Shown: positions 34,864 through 47,853, counted from the stretch's first letter. The stretch: DNA of 64,000 nucleotides from Rhododendron vialii (GCF_030253575.1 NC_080557.1:45770501-45834500); one strand, 5' to 3'. A program made the numbers and translations. The notes: generated by a model not told the origin, from the letters alone.

Positions 34864-36913
34864 GATATATTGTTTTCTCATTCGCAGTCAAGCTAGAAAG
34901 GTTGAATAAATGCCGGGGATAATGTAATTCTTGTTTTTAGGGTTCATTGAGATCCTTGTGGTAGAATTTGGTGTTTATTGTGTAATTTTGATTCGTGGGT
35001 CGAGTAATAACAAGTTTCAGGGCTAATAATATTTGTAGTTTTTCTTTCAAGTTCTGGTTCAGTCTTTGTTTGAGGTTTGTGGGATTGTTGCTGTAATTGA
35101 ATAAGTTTGAAACGTTGTGTTGAGTTGATGTTGGTATTTAGTGCTCCGGTGGCCTTTTAGGGTTTTTTCCCAATGTTCAGTAGTTCAATCCAGGGTTTAT
35201 TGTTTGAGGTTCTGTGGGAAGTATCGATGTAGTAGAAGAAGATTGAAACGTTTTGTTGAGTTGATGTTGGTATTAAGTGTTCCTGTAGGCATTTTAGAGT
35301 TTCTTCAAAGTTCATTAGAGCAATTAATAATAATTGTCAATGGAGGTGGGACTACTTCTCTAATAAAACCCAGAAGTTGCTTTGTATGGGTTAGAACTTA
35401 GAAGTATCCAATTATGGAGTTATGTTGGTCAAAAGACAACCAGGGCAGTGTTACTTTGGATTTTGGTCCAAGGACAATTAAGAATCCTGAAGTGCTTATG
35501 TAGGGATTTGTGAGGAAAATGCACCTAGTGATGCTACTCGTGAGATCCTTCTGCAAGTTATCGGTTGTTCAATGGGTGAAGACAACAACCAAATAATAGG
35601 ATGAGGGGATGACCGGTGTTATTGTTAGTGGGGCATTGCTTCGTGTAGGTAGGTATATGATGATAACCCTGTGGTTGTGCTTTTTCTTCCTTGTGTGCTG
35701 AATAAGTGGCCCATGAATTGTTGATTCTCATAACTTGGAAAGCAATTAGCCCTATAGTCATTTAAGGGACAGTATCCTTGATTCTGAACGTGGATCAGGC
35801 GGTTTAGTAATTACATCATTCGTCTCCTTGGTTTTTTCTTTTGCATGTGTGTGTGTTATTTGGGGGGATATTCCTTTTAATTTTCCCACCATAGAGTGAG
35901 TCGAATCTTCCTTTGTTTCTCACTTTGGGATCACTTGTGAATTGTTTGGTCAAACAGATATAATGGAATTACTTTATTAATTTACATGTACACCCTATCT
36001 GTAAGTTCGGAACTTAAAAAAGGAGAAAAGATAATTGATCAAGTAATTCCATTCCTTTGAAGTTTGGTTGGATCCATTGTTTCTTTTGCTCAGAATATAA
36101 CCATATACAGTAAGGGACCCAAGTTGATAAAAAAAAAAGGGTATCAAATGGTTGCATTAACCAGGGCTCTTCTGCAGTGGATGATTACTCATGGGACTGC
36201 ACTGTGGACATGGTTGGCTCTGGGGAGTTTATATACTAAGAGCATCCACACTAGTTGCTAAATTTGGCATAATTTGTTGCCATTTCTCAAAAGTGGCAAA
36301 AGAAATGGGAAAATTATGGCAAAGTTGCCATTTTTGATATTGGCCAAAAATGAAAATGGCAATGGTGAAATGGAAAACACCGGTGCGGATACTTTAATGT
36401 GAGAAGAGATGTGATACAGTGATATGGTTCTGATTTAATTCCGGGTTTGGCTAAGCCTCATAAAGGAATTTAGCATCTCCATTTTAGTTTTTCTTCTATA
36501 TAGCAGAAAGCTATATAAAGGGTGGTTTGGTTTGTGTTGTGTTGTGCTGTAGAGAGACTTGACGCAGCGGAATTCACAAGAGATTAGTTGCGTACTAATC
36601 CAAACGTAGGTAAAAACTCGAATCTACAAGAAAGAGACAAAATCAGAGAGTATTATTGATAAAAGATGAATAATTGATTTTATAACCCTTAGGCCTATAC
36701 CCTTATTTATACTAGTAGGAGTCCTAACAATAAGCTAACTACTTAGAGTGGAAACCAAGCAAAACATACTTGGAAACCAAGACTAACAAACTTAAAAGAC
36801 TGATAGGAATATGCCTAAACAAGCGGCATTAAAAGAGGAATTCCTAAAACGAATAATTCCTAAAATAAAGTTTCCATGTATTTGAAATCTTCTAAATTCT
36901 TGTCCTACATCAG
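34864..36913. other. Intergenic; one MITE-like element and an unknown repeat
   Basis: It begins with the TOM9-2 3'UTR. At about 36238-36398 the ends gagcatccacactag and ccggtgcggatac form short inverted repeats around AT-rich, tggc/gcca-rich DNA, a MITE-like structure. Positions about 36545-36910 are repetitive-looking (gaattcacaagagattagtt gcgtactaatcc) and adjoin the CESA pseudogene. No gene was recognised. The open frames at 35141 and 36064 look random. Confidence 0.45.
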
Positions 36914-39130
36914 AGTATGAGGAATTCAAAGTGAGGATCAATGCATTAGTTGCAAAGGCTCAAAAAATTGCCAGAAGAAGGATGGGTCATGCAAGATGGG
37001 GCCCCATGGCTGAGAAACAACACGCGGGATCACCCTGGCATGATTCAGGTTACTATCGAAATAACCATCATCTGTTTCCTTTTTATTTTCGAAAGAAAAA
37101 CAAATGGGTTCTTTGATCTTCCTTCCGGAAGATGAAAATGGAGATGAGATTGCTTCTTTTTTCTATAGGTTTACCTGGGAAGTGAGGGAGCACTCGATGC
37201 GGAAGGGCAGGAGTTGCCAATGCTTGTGTATGTTTCTCGTGAGAAGCGGCCTGGCTATCAGCACCACAAGAAAGCTGGTGCAATGAATGCTATGGTGAGT
37301 TCCCTTTAGAAAGTATGATCCTTGATTTTGTGGTCTGGCTCCTCCCTATTTCTGATCAGTGATCACCAGTATTGTATTAAATGCAGACGGATTAAGTGAT
37401 GTCATATGACATAGCCAGATTCAGTAAATTGCTTTGTGAGAGCGCCACGATTGGGTAACCTTGATGATTTGGCAATGTTTTTTGATGATCACTGCAGGTT
37501 TGTGTGTCAACAGTTCTTACCGTTGCACCTTCATGTTGAACTTGGATTCTGATCACCACATCAACAACAGCAAGGCTGTTAGGGAAGCCATGTGCTTTCT
37601 AATGGATCCCCAGCTTGGAAAGAAGCTCTACTACGTCCAGTTCCCACAGCGGTTCGACGGCTGATCTTCACGATAGGTACGCCAATCACAATGTTGTTTT
37701 CTTCGATGTAAGTCCACTTGCTCCTTATCAAATTTCCATTACCATATGTAATACTGCATTCTCTACTAGCTATCAAAAGTTTGATGCAGGATTCCTCTTC
37801 CGATTTCCAAAGTTCTGCTCCTGTCCCAATTCACTCTTAGTTGCACAATCATGCCTCAAAATCTGTGTTTTTCTTGATTTCCATCACCTCATGCAACTGA
37901 AAGTGCATTTAGGACAAGCCCAGGGATTTTTGGCGGGAATAGGAATTGCTTGCCCAAAAATTTCGTATGCAAAGCTCATGAGTACATGGTTGTTCCTATG
38001 TCTATAGATCGACATGAGAGGCCTAGATGGGATCCAGGGGCCAGTTTATGTTGGGACCGGATGTGTTTTCAACTGGCAGGCACTATATATGGTTATGATC
38101 TCCCAGTGTCTGAGAAGCGGCCAAAGTTGACATGTGACTGCTGGCCTTCATGGTGCTGCTGTGGTGGTTCAAGGAATCCCAAGTCTAAGAAGAAAGGATT
38201 GAAAGCTCTGATTGGCCTCCGGAGGCATGTACAACAAGAAAAAAATGATGGGGAAGAACTACTCTAGGAAATCTTTGTCTGGGCCTGTCTTTGATCTTGA
38301 AGAGATTGAAGAAGGGTTTGAAGGTTTTGATGAGTTGGAGAAATCATCGCTCATGTCTCAGAAGAATTTCGAAAAGCGGTTTGGACAGTCACCGGTTTTT
38401 ATTACCTCCACTCTAATGGAAAATGGTAACAGCACTTCACTTATCAAAGAAGCCATTCATGTCATTAGTTGCAGATAATGGGACAAAGAGGTGAGTAGTA
38501 TTTATTGGTTTTCTGTTTTGATTAGATTATTTCCAGGACTTAAATGACTAGGATGGCTCATTGAAGTAGGTATTTTAGAATTTAGAGGCAATTCCAAGAG
38601 TTCAATTATTAAAAAATGTCTCAATGAAGTTTGACAGCTAAATTTTCGTACTATTTCACTTCCAAGAAACACATTTTACCGTGCAATTTTATTACAACTA
38701 TGAAGCCAGACTGCCGCACAGAAGTTCAATGCTTCTACATACAATTCATGAGATTTTGACTTGGGTTAGACATTCACAGATTGGATGGATATATGGATCG
38801 GTCACAGAAGATATATTGACAGGATTCAAGATGCATTGTAGAGGGTGGAAGTCAGTATACTGCATGCCAAAGAGACCAGCTTTTAAGGGGTCAGCTCCAA
38901 TCAATCTCTCAGATCAGTTGCACCAAGTTCTGAGATTGGCTCTTGGGTCTGTTGAGATTTTCCTTTGTCGTCACTGCCCACTTTGGTATGCCTATGGGGG
39001 AAAATTGAAGTGGCTTGAGAGGCTCGCTTACATTAACGCCATTGTCTACCCATTCACTTCGATTCCTTTACTTGCCTAGTGCACGATTCCTGCCATTTGC
39101 CTTCTGACCGGAAAATTTATCATCCCTACT
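36914..39130 (+). pseudogene. CESA7-like secondary-wall cellulose synthase pseudogene
   Basis: Plus-strand pieces follow plant cellulose synthase from the catalytic domain onward: [117 protein letters not shown] and [20 protein letters not shown]. The CDCWPSWCCC region and the EEIEEG...[19 protein letters not shown] block point to the CESA7/IRX3 class. Introns are retained in homologous places (after MIQ at ~37049; 37294-37496; 37710-38006; before IGWIYG), so it arose by genomic duplication. Breaks: frame changes in the first exon, in the DxD-region exon and near 37670, a stop replacing the segment after VISC, a stop after SIPLLA, and loss of everything after FIIPT. The QxxRW motif reads QVLRL. 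The N-terminal zinc-finger half is also missing. Confidence 0.9.
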
Positions 39131-39652
39131 GTAAGTATTTTGCGTTTCGAATATGACTGGGGACAAAAGTTGTGTAACACCATAGCTTCTAGTTAATGCT
39201 TGATTTAATTACAAATTACTCCTACTATACTACAAAAAGAAAAAAGGAAAAAAAACTATGTAACATCATAGCAGCTGATGCTTGATTTTACAAACAAGTT
39301 CCTTCAAACTGCCACAGAAAAGAAAATTTACTACGTAATGTCAATTCGAACAACAGAAATAGAAATCTATGTAACATCACAGCAGTTCCTTCATGGAAGC
39401 ATCCATTCAGGAGGGAAGAGCTGGATCAAAGGTCATGTTCCGCTAGGCGAATAAGGCTGAAGTTCCGTATTCTATACTGGCTAAGTGGATCGATTCATTG
39501 AACGGGCTTACTATGCCTTTGCATGGCATATTACTGTGAAACTTACATCATCTTGGAAGAGGCAATTTGGAAGCTTGTGAGCTTTGACCACAACAGCTAG
39601 CATTGATAAGCTTTCCTTCCTCTAAGAATGTCAAATTTAGAAACTGTGTGTT

Positions 39653-39694
<42 letters not shown>

Positions 39695-40673
39695 CATATT
39701 GGATCTCTTTATAAGAGTCTGGAGTCTCTATAGAAGAGTTTCAGTGCACCATGTTAAGTGTTGCTTAACAGAAAATAGATGGCCCAAGTCAAATGCCTCA
39801 TTTCTGCTTTGCTGGAACTTTTACCATCCTGGTCGGAGAAGCATCTGGGAAATAATGTCAACTTTTCTCTTTCTTCTGCCTTACAGGTGGCGGTGGGAAG
39901 ACTGTTAACTGTTTGCTGTTCACAATTCCATCATCCGTCCTGCCATGATAAAAAAAGAAGAAGACAGAGAACAATTTTGTTTGTCCAATCCGCGTCTTAC
40001 AAGCTGATTTCAAAGGTCGAGTTCTACTCATGGGATCGTATGAGAATCAAATCTACATAGTTGGTCTGACCTTAAAACTCAAACCCAATCATCAATCGGC
40101 AATGTCCTTTTACAAGACCAATTGTTGGGTTCCTGGAATTTTACACACTGGAACCGCTAGTCCACCGGAAGAGTTTCGCTCCAGATTCTTTTCTTAAAAA
40201 ATACTCCTGTTTTATGAGACAAATTATTCTTTCATAACACATCATCTTTAATTCAAAAAATAAGTGTTTATTTTCAAATAATTACTAATATTTATTTTGA
40301 GAATCCGGAACAGCTGCCCTCAAGCCACGACTCCTAACTTAACACCTATAGTAATCATAACTGGGTGAAGCTTTTTATTATAAGTAAAAAAATAAAGCTC
40401 AACCTGCTGATTGGGTAAGTTGTCAAATCATTTATTAGCAAATAGTAAATATTTTGATCCTTTTACAGAAACATACTTGAATTAAGGCCACGTTTCGTTA
40501 AGGTTTTTATTTTTTAAGTATTTATTTTTCGAATTTCTCTTAAGCGGAACGGGGCCTTGATGACTTTAACAACAAGTACACTTTAATTAAGAAAAGGGTG
40601 TTTTTTTTTTCTGCTAAGCAAGAAAAAAATTTGTATCGGCCTTATAAACATCTATATCCCCATCTACAAAATA
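39131..40673. other. Intergenic after CESA pseudogene
   Basis: No trace of the missing CESA 3' exons was found. It contains a (TG)n(AG)n compound microsatellite (39644-39694) and a tiny foldback at about 40490-40560 (aaggccacgtttcgtt / aagcggaacggggccttg). Otherwise featureless and AT-rich. Confidence 0.5.
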
Positions 40674-41936
40674 CTCCCTTCGTCCCAATTTAATTGTCCT
40701 TTTTAACAATTCGTACCACTTTTCAATTGATTATATCTTGTAATTTATAATGTTTTATATGATTTCGAAAGTATTACAGAACTAAGCCGAAGGTACATAA
40801 ACACCCCCTTACCTATAATCTTTTTCCATAAAGACCCCCTCACATTTAAAATCGCCCATATAGACCCCCTCAACTAATCTCCATTACCCAAGTGACACCC
40901 TTCCAACTCAAAACCATTTGTGATGAACCCTCTCATCCATAAATTGAACAAAAATACCTTTGTTGTATTACATACATATACTCCCTCTAAACCTTCTCTT
41001 TCTCCCATCTACAAACAACCTCCAATCAAAACCCAAAACTAGCACAGGTAATCTCTCCTCCCCCCTCTCAACCACAAGTAATTTCTCCCTCTCCATCTAA
41101 ACTATTCTATCTTTATACCCTCACCAACTAACCGCTGATTTTCGTCCCGCTCCGGCGACCTTCTTTTCTCTCTCATCCAATACATACTCTCTCTCTCTCT
41201 AAAGAACCCAAACAAGTTACAAAAAAAATAGTTGAAAAAAGCAATGCAGCCGCCGCCATGGCCACGACCAGTTGCCACCACCATTCTCCTCCACTTCTCT
41301 TCTCTCACATCTCTCTCCTTTCCTTCCTCTTCTTCCCTTCTCATTTCTTCTCAGCAAAAGAACCACCGTGGCGCCACGGTTTTCATGCTATTTTTGGTGG
41401 AATCCAATATTTATGGATGAAATAAGTGAAGATGCAATTTTAGGGTTATATACAAAAAGTTATCTTTAAAATGATTGATGCAAGGAAAAAAGAAATTGTA
41501 TAAAAAAAAAAACAATTAGAACAATGATTGATAGAATAATGGTATAATATAAATGTATTTTTTTTTTTTGCTCGAAGGTATAATATAAATGTTAAGGGAT
41601 TTTCATGGAACAAAGTGATAGTTGAGGGAGTGTTTATGTACTTTTGCCTTATAAAAAAGGGTATCTTTGTCATTTCCTCCATTTCTGTTAATGGAGTTAG
41701 CATTTTTTTCGTTTCCAGTTGTTGAGGGGGTCCATATGAGCGATTTTACATGTAAGGGGGTCTTTGTGGGATAAAGCGATAGTTGAGGGGTGTTTATGTA
41801 CTTTTGCCTAGAACTAATCGAGATTTATCAAACAAGATCCATATTCGATATGAAATTCATTACGAATTTAAAGATTTAACTCGTTTTTTAGCCAGTTAAA
41901 ATAGAACGAGGGACAATTAAATTTGGATGGAGGAGG
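40674..41936. mobile_element. Stowaway-like MITE carrying a nested element
   Basis: The left end ctcccttcgtcccaattt followed by aattgtcc, and the right end ggacaattaaatttgg then atggaggag, are inverted repeats next to TA dinucleotides. The two halves (40674-40784 and 41810-41936) together have the size of a Stowaway MITE (~240 bp). They are separated by the 1.0-kb insertion at 40785-41809. Confidence 0.75.
40785..41809. mobile_element. Inverted-repeat DNA element nested in the Stowaway MITE
   Basis: Ends agccgaaggtacataaacac and the reverse complement of gtgtttatgtacttttgcct, with inverted similarity continuing about 90 bp (for example aaaatcgcccatatagaccc against the reverse complement of gtccatatgagcgatttt). 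It is flanked by a direct repeat agaacta(a), 7-8 bp, at 40778 and 41810. A partial second copy of the right end lies at about 41617-41650. The interior at 41240-41400 is GC-richer and includes gccgccgccatggccacgac, possibly captured host DNA; no transposase was seen. Confidence 0.65.
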
Positions 41937-42032
41937 TAAAACATCTACTTAATTCACCATTATAGAAATATAAGTACTTACAATAAAACAACTAAATTCT
42001 GATAAAAAAGAACGAAATCCGATGGCCTAAAT

Positions 42033-42560
42033 TGTAACGACCCGGATTTTTGACCCAATTTTTTTTTAATACAAATTTATATTGTTAAATTTTTAATTCA
42101 ATAACTAATTAGATTGAATAATTAAAATATATTATTACGTGTATAATTGATATTATTTGCATTATTGTATAAGATATGTATTTAAACTTTAAATATACAG
42201 GAAATCAGTGATTCATATTCATCTCTTATCTTTCCTATCTAAACCCTAAGTAGAACTCTATTCAAACTAACTCTTCACTTCTCTATCTCTCATCCTATAC
42301 ATAAAAGCGTCCAGATACATTCTCACCATGTACATACATGCGTCCACATACATTAGAATTGAAAACTCCCCCCAAATGTGGCACTTGTCCCCCATCTTTT
42401 TATCATTATCAGTATCACTCTCCTTCCTCATTCCACCACTTCTACACTTATCCTCTCACCTTCTCACTACCTTATTCTCTCTCATTATACATACCCACAT
42501 AAATCCGAATATTGAACACCAGTATATTATTTTACTCTCAATTATATTGTTGAGTCTAGA

Positions 42561-42594
<34 letters not shown>

Positions 42595-45500
42595 GTGGCC
42601 GTAGGTGTGTGCACACCGCCGCTGTGGGCCCTGTTGGAGTGCCACCGGACGTTGCCCCGAGATTTCAAAACCACCATGGTGATCTACGGACACCGTACAA
42701 CACTTATCCGAACTTAGAATCGCGTTTGAGGTAGTTTTCCGAAAACCCAAAACCTTTATCTGCATTTTAATGGAGTTACTTAGATTTAAAGTTTATTGAA
42801 GATGATGATCTGCTGTTAAATTGTTAATTTATTTTTAGTCCTGTTTATATTAAAATTTAATCTGGTTGTGCTGGAATGATTAGTGTTATACCCTGTGAAA
42901 ATTTATGATCGTTTAACAAATGTTTGATTGTGAAATTATTATTGATGTTGCATTGTTAATTTGTATTTGAGTGGACGTTTACGTGTTTAATAAATTATTG
43001 GGGTAGATAAATGTTTATGAAATATTAACAAGAATATTTTACTAGTAAAAATTTATTTAGATTGTAAACAAGAAATATTTTAGATTATATATTAGTTAAT
43101 CTTTAACTTTAATAAATATTAACTAGAATAGCCTCGCATAATTTTATTGTTATAAAAATCTCATATTAATATTTAATATAGTTAGTAAATACTAAATTTA
43201 GCAATAAGTATTTTTCAATAAAAATTTGTTTGTAAAATCTATGAATAATATGATAGTTAAAGAAAATGTTTAAATAGTAAAAATGTTTTATACAATTTCT
43301 AAATGAGAGAAATAGACTTAATTTTAAGTGTAGTAATTAATTGTTTGACTGAATATTATTTTGTTACTCGCATGATAAATTCTATGACATGATTAATTTT
43401 ATCGCATGGTTATGTGTTGTTAGTACTTTTAGTTGAAATGTTGAACCGTGCGATATTTTGTTGTGGCTGTAGATTGTACAAATAGGTTCCCTGGGTGGTT
43501 ACGAGTAGTGACTCATGTAGACGATGTTAAGTAAATGGAAATTGATAAAGTGTTGGAAGTGTGATTGTGTGGATTGTGATTTGAGCCATGGTGATGGCAA
43601 GGGTAACCTATGGGGCCCTGTGTTGAAATGGGTTACCTGAGGGGCCCGGTGTTGTGACACTAACGTATGATACGTCATGGGAAGTTTTTCTTCGAGGAAG
43701 AGAATGGGTCCCATGAGACGGTTATAGTTAGTGAGTCGCTAATGTATGATACGTCATGGGAAGTTTCTCTTCGAGGAAGAGAATGGGTCCCATGAGACGG
43801 TTATAGTTAGTGAGACGTTAATGTATGATACGTCATGGAAAGTTTCTCTTGGAGAAAGAGAATGGGTCCCATGAGACGGTTATAGTTAGCGTGGGGTAGT
43901 GGATGTCCGACCCTAATGTACGATACGTCATGGGATGACTCAATCCTCTTGTTATGGTCTTAAGTGAGAACATACTCGGTACATAACTTAGATGCGCTCA
44001 CCTAGGACCCTGGTGCAGGACAAGCAAGAGGAAGGGTGGACCCATGGGACGATTGTAATTAGTGGATGTGGGAGGAAAGGATCTCGCGGAGAGAATCCTT
44101 AGATTACATGTAAGATGATGGATAGTAAAGAAAAAGACGATGTGTTATTATTTTGTACCTTCGGTGTATTATGAATTATTATATTGTTGATCTGCATATT
44201 GTGGTATTGGGTTTTAGGATTTCTACTTAGTGAATTATCACTCAGGATACGTTTGTATCCTGGCAAATCGTTTGCTTCGGCGTTCAATTTGCCAGAGTGT
44301 GCAGGATTTCACAGTGGAGCAGTTGATACAGGTGGGACCCCTGAAACGGAGTCTGGGCCAACATTGCTTGGAATTTCGTGTCAAAATTAGAGTCGCTCTG
44401 GAGTTGCTTTTATTAAGTAAATGTACATAAATTTTTGTATTATTTTGAAATTGTAATTTTTGTATAAGGATAAATAGGGGTCTAATAGTTTGTAAAATTT
44501 AGTGTATCTTTGGGTTAATGCTTCCGAAATTCTTTGGAAAATCGGGGCGTTACAGAATGGTATCAGAGCATAGGTTGAACTCTCGGCCTTGGGTAGATTG
44601 GGTAGATCACTTTCCGAGAGCGTAAACCTGAGTTACTTGTTGTGGTTATTACTTATTTTAAATCTAAACTATAAGTATTATTTAGCCGTCGTTCAACTTA
44701 GACTTCGAGAGCGTACTGTGAGAAAACATAGGTCTTACTTGCTTGACTTTTATGTGATACGTTAATTATTTTTTTTTTTTTGTTGAGTGCAATGTTGTTG
44801 TTTGACTCCAATGGTTTTAAGATCAAAAAATAATAATTTGGAAACTATAATTTCATGTTTGTTGTCAAAATTAATTTTCATAAAAAACTTTTATTTAACA
44901 TACAGTTGCTCATCGTCCTTAATCTCTTTGAACAAATATCTTTTTGGAATCTAAATATATTTTTCAGGAATTCTTAAAATGGATTCTTTTTCAAAAACTT
45001 TAAAAAAAAAAATTGAAAATATCTTTTATCAACGTAAATGAGTTATAAATTTTTTTTATTGTTTTAGTTTGAAATTTCTAAACACACAATTTCGAGGACG
45101 AAATTATTTTAAGGAGGATAGATTGTAACGACCCGGATTTTTGACCCAATTTTTTTTTAATACAAATTTATATTGTTAAATTTTTAATTCAATAATTAAT
45201 TAGATTGAATAATTAAAATATATTATTACGTGTATAATTGATATTATTTGCATTATTGTATAAGATATGTATTTAAACTTTAAATATACAGGAAATCAGT
45301 GATTCATATTCATCTCTTATCTTTCCTATCTAAACCCTAAGTAGAACTCTATTCAAACTAACTCTTCACTTCTCTATCTCTCATCCTATACATAAAAGCG
45401 TCCAGATACATTCTCACCATGTACATACATGCGTCCACATACATTAGAATTGAAAACTCCCCCCAAATGTGGCACTTGTCCCCCATCTTTTTATCATTAT

Positions 45501-45651
45501 CAGTATCACTCTCCTTCCTCATTCCACCACTTCTACACTTATCCTCTCACCTTCTCACTACCTTATTCTCTCTCATTATACATACCCACATAAATCCGAA
45601 TATTGAACACCAGTATATTATTTTACTCTCAATTATATTGTTGAGTCTAGA

Positions 45652-45685
<34 letters not shown>

Positions 45686-47646
45686 GTGGCCGTAGGTGTG
45701 TGCACACCGCCGCTGTGGGCCCTGTTGGAGTGCCACCGGACGTTGCCCCGAGATTTCAAAACCACCATGGTGATCTACGGACACCGTACAACACTTATCC
45801 GAACTTAGAATCGCGTTTGAGGTAGTTTTCCGAAAACCCAAAACCTTTATCTGCATTTTAATGGAGTTACTTAGATTTAAAGTTTATTGAAGATGATGAT
45901 CTGCTGTTAAATTGTTAATTTATTTTTAGTCCTGTTTATATTAAAATTTAATCTGGTTGTGCTGGAATGATTAGTGTTATACCCTGTGAAAATTTATGAT
46001 CGTTTAACAAATGTTTGATTGTGAAATTATTATTGATGTTGCATTGTTAATTTGTATTTGAGTGGACGTTTACGTGTTTAATAAATTATTGGGGTAGATA
46101 AATGTTTATGAAATATTAACAAGAATATTTTACTAGTAAAAATTTATTTAGATTGTAAACAAGAAATATTTTAGATTATATATTAGTTAATCTTTAACTT
46201 TAATAAATATTAACTAGAATAGCCTCGCATAATTTTATTGTTATAAAAATCTCATATTAATATTTAATATAGTTAGTAAATACTAAATTTAGCAATAAGT
46301 ATTTTTCAATAAAAATTTGTTTGTAAAATCTATGAATAATATGATAGTTAAAGAAAATGTTTAAATAGTAAAAATGTTTTATACAATTTCTAAATGAGAG
46401 AAATAGACTTAATTTTAAGTGTAGTAATTAATTGTTTGACTGAATATTATTTTGTTACTCGCATGATAAATTCTATGACATGATTAATTTTATCGCATGG
46501 TTATGTGTTGTTAGTACTTTTAGTTGAAATGTTGAACCGTGCGATATTTTGTTGTGGCTGTAGATTGTACAAATAGGTTCCCTGGGTGGTTACGAGTAGT
46601 GACTCATGTAGACGATGTTAAGTAAATGGAAATTGATAAAGTGTTGGAAGTGTGATTGTGTGGATTGTGATTTGAGCCATGGTGATGGCAAGGGTAACCT
46701 ATGGGGCCCTGTGTTGAAATGGGTTACCTGAGGGGCCCGGTGTTGTGACACTAACGTATGATACGTCATGGGAAGTTTTTCTTCGAGGAAGAGAATGGGT
46801 CCCATGAGACGGTTATAGTTAGTGAGTCGCTAATGTATGATACGTCATGGGAAGTTTCTCTTCGAGGAAGAGAATGGGTCCCATGAGACGGTTATAGTTA
46901 GTGAGACGTTAATGTATGATACGTCATGGAAAGTTTCTCTTGGAGAAAGAGAATGGGTCCCATGAGACGGTTATAGTTAGCGTGGGGTAGTGGATGTCCG
47001 ACCCTAATGTACGATACGTCATGGGATGACTCAATCCTCTTGTTATGGTCTTAAGTGAGAACATACTCGGTACATAACTTAGATGCGCTCACCTAGGACC
47101 CTGGTGCAGGACAAGCAAGAGGAAGGGTGGACCCATGGGACGATTGTAATTAGTGGATGTGGGAGGAAAGGATCTCGCGGAGAGAATCCTTAGATTACAT
47201 GTAAGATGATGGATAGTAAAGAAAAAGACGATGTGTTATTATTTTGTACCTTCGGTGTATTATGAATTATTATATTGTTGATCTGCATATTGTGGTATTG
47301 GGTTTTAGGATTTCTACTTAGTGAATTATCACTCAGGATACGTTTGTATCCTGGCAAATCGTTTGCTTCGGCGTTCAATTTGCCAGAGTGTGCAGGATTT
47401 CACAGTGGAGCAGTTGATACAGGTGGGACCCCTGAAACGGAGTCTGGGCCAACATTGCTTGGAATTTCGTGTCAAAATTAGAGTCGCTCTGGAGTTGCTT
47501 TTATTAAGTAAATGTACATAAATTTTTGTATTATTTTGAAATTGTAATTTTTGTATAAGGATAAATAGGGGTCTAATAGTTTGTAAAATTTAGTGTATCT
47601 TTGGGTTAATGCTTCCGAAATTCTTTGGAAAATCGGGGCGTTACAG
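42033..47646 (+). mobile_element. Gene-less LTR retroelement with 2.5-kb LTRs (Ty3/gypsy-type ends)
   Basis: Two direct LTRs, 42033-44555 and 45124-47646 (2,523 bp each, offset 3,091 bp), flank only 568 bp of internal DNA. The LTR begins tgtaacgacccgg and ends cggggcgttacag. A primer-binding site, tggtatcagagc (initiator-Met type), starts 2 bp inside the 5' LTR boundary at 44558. A polypurine tract, aaggaggatagat, directly precedes the second LTR. The 5-bp target duplication is taaat (42028-42032 and 47647-47651). The internal part encodes no gag or pol, so this is a non-autonomous (LARD-like) unit that looks structurally whole. I noticed one base difference between the LTRs (in attcaataa[c/t]taattag), so the insertion is very recent. 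Confidence 0.93.
43661..43897. repeat. Three 79-bp tandem repeats inside the 5' LTR (same in 3' LTR at 46752-46988)
   Basis: Units start at 43661, 43740 and 43819, each opening with taa(c/t)gtatgatacgtcat, and a partial fourth lies at about 43915. Each carries gatacgtcatgg, whose reverse complement ATGACGTATC contains the TGACGT core bound by plant TGA-type bZIP factors. Also repeated are gagaatgggtcccatgag and cggttatagttag. This is an array in the LTR, probably in its promoter/enhancer part. Confidence 0.85.
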
Positions 47647-47692
47647 TAAATTGAGTTTTAGGAGTGATTATTCAATACTCTTGGAGTTCCGC

Positions 47693-47853
47693 CACGTGAG
47701 ACTTTATGGACATTTCCTATCACATATTGGTCTGGGTTTCATCACTGATGTGTGGTGAAGAGGGTTCTAAAGCATCACGTGGCGTGCTCTAACAACAACT
47801 GCCGATGTTGTGAATCATACGTGATACCAAGCAGATCACGTGCACACCACGTG
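47693..47853 (+). promoter_or_regulatory. Copy A promoter with four CACGTG boxes
   Basis: CACGTG cores at 47693-47698, 47776-47781, 47837-47842 and 47848-47853. The last two form the sequence atcacgtgcacaccacgtg. They are conserved, with the same 11-bp start-to-start spacing, in copies B and C. These are G-boxes, typical sites for bHLH (PIF/MYC) and bZIP factors. The region starts only about 50 bp downstream of the LTR element. Confidence 0.65.

Noticed and set aside
37615-38007. 130-aa frame read as an independent gene
   Set aside because: Its beginning is cellulose synthase sequence in a shifted frame and the rest is intron of the CESA-like pseudogene.
43661-43940. Regular repeats that might suggest a CRISPR-like or satellite array
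   Set aside because: The 79-bp units are contiguous, without distinct spacers, and are confined to an LTR in a plant genome.
42328-47521. Several 60-80 aa frames present twice, 3,091 bp apart
   Set aside because: They lie within the two LTRs of a gene-less retroelement. The repetition reflects the LTRs, not a gene duplication.
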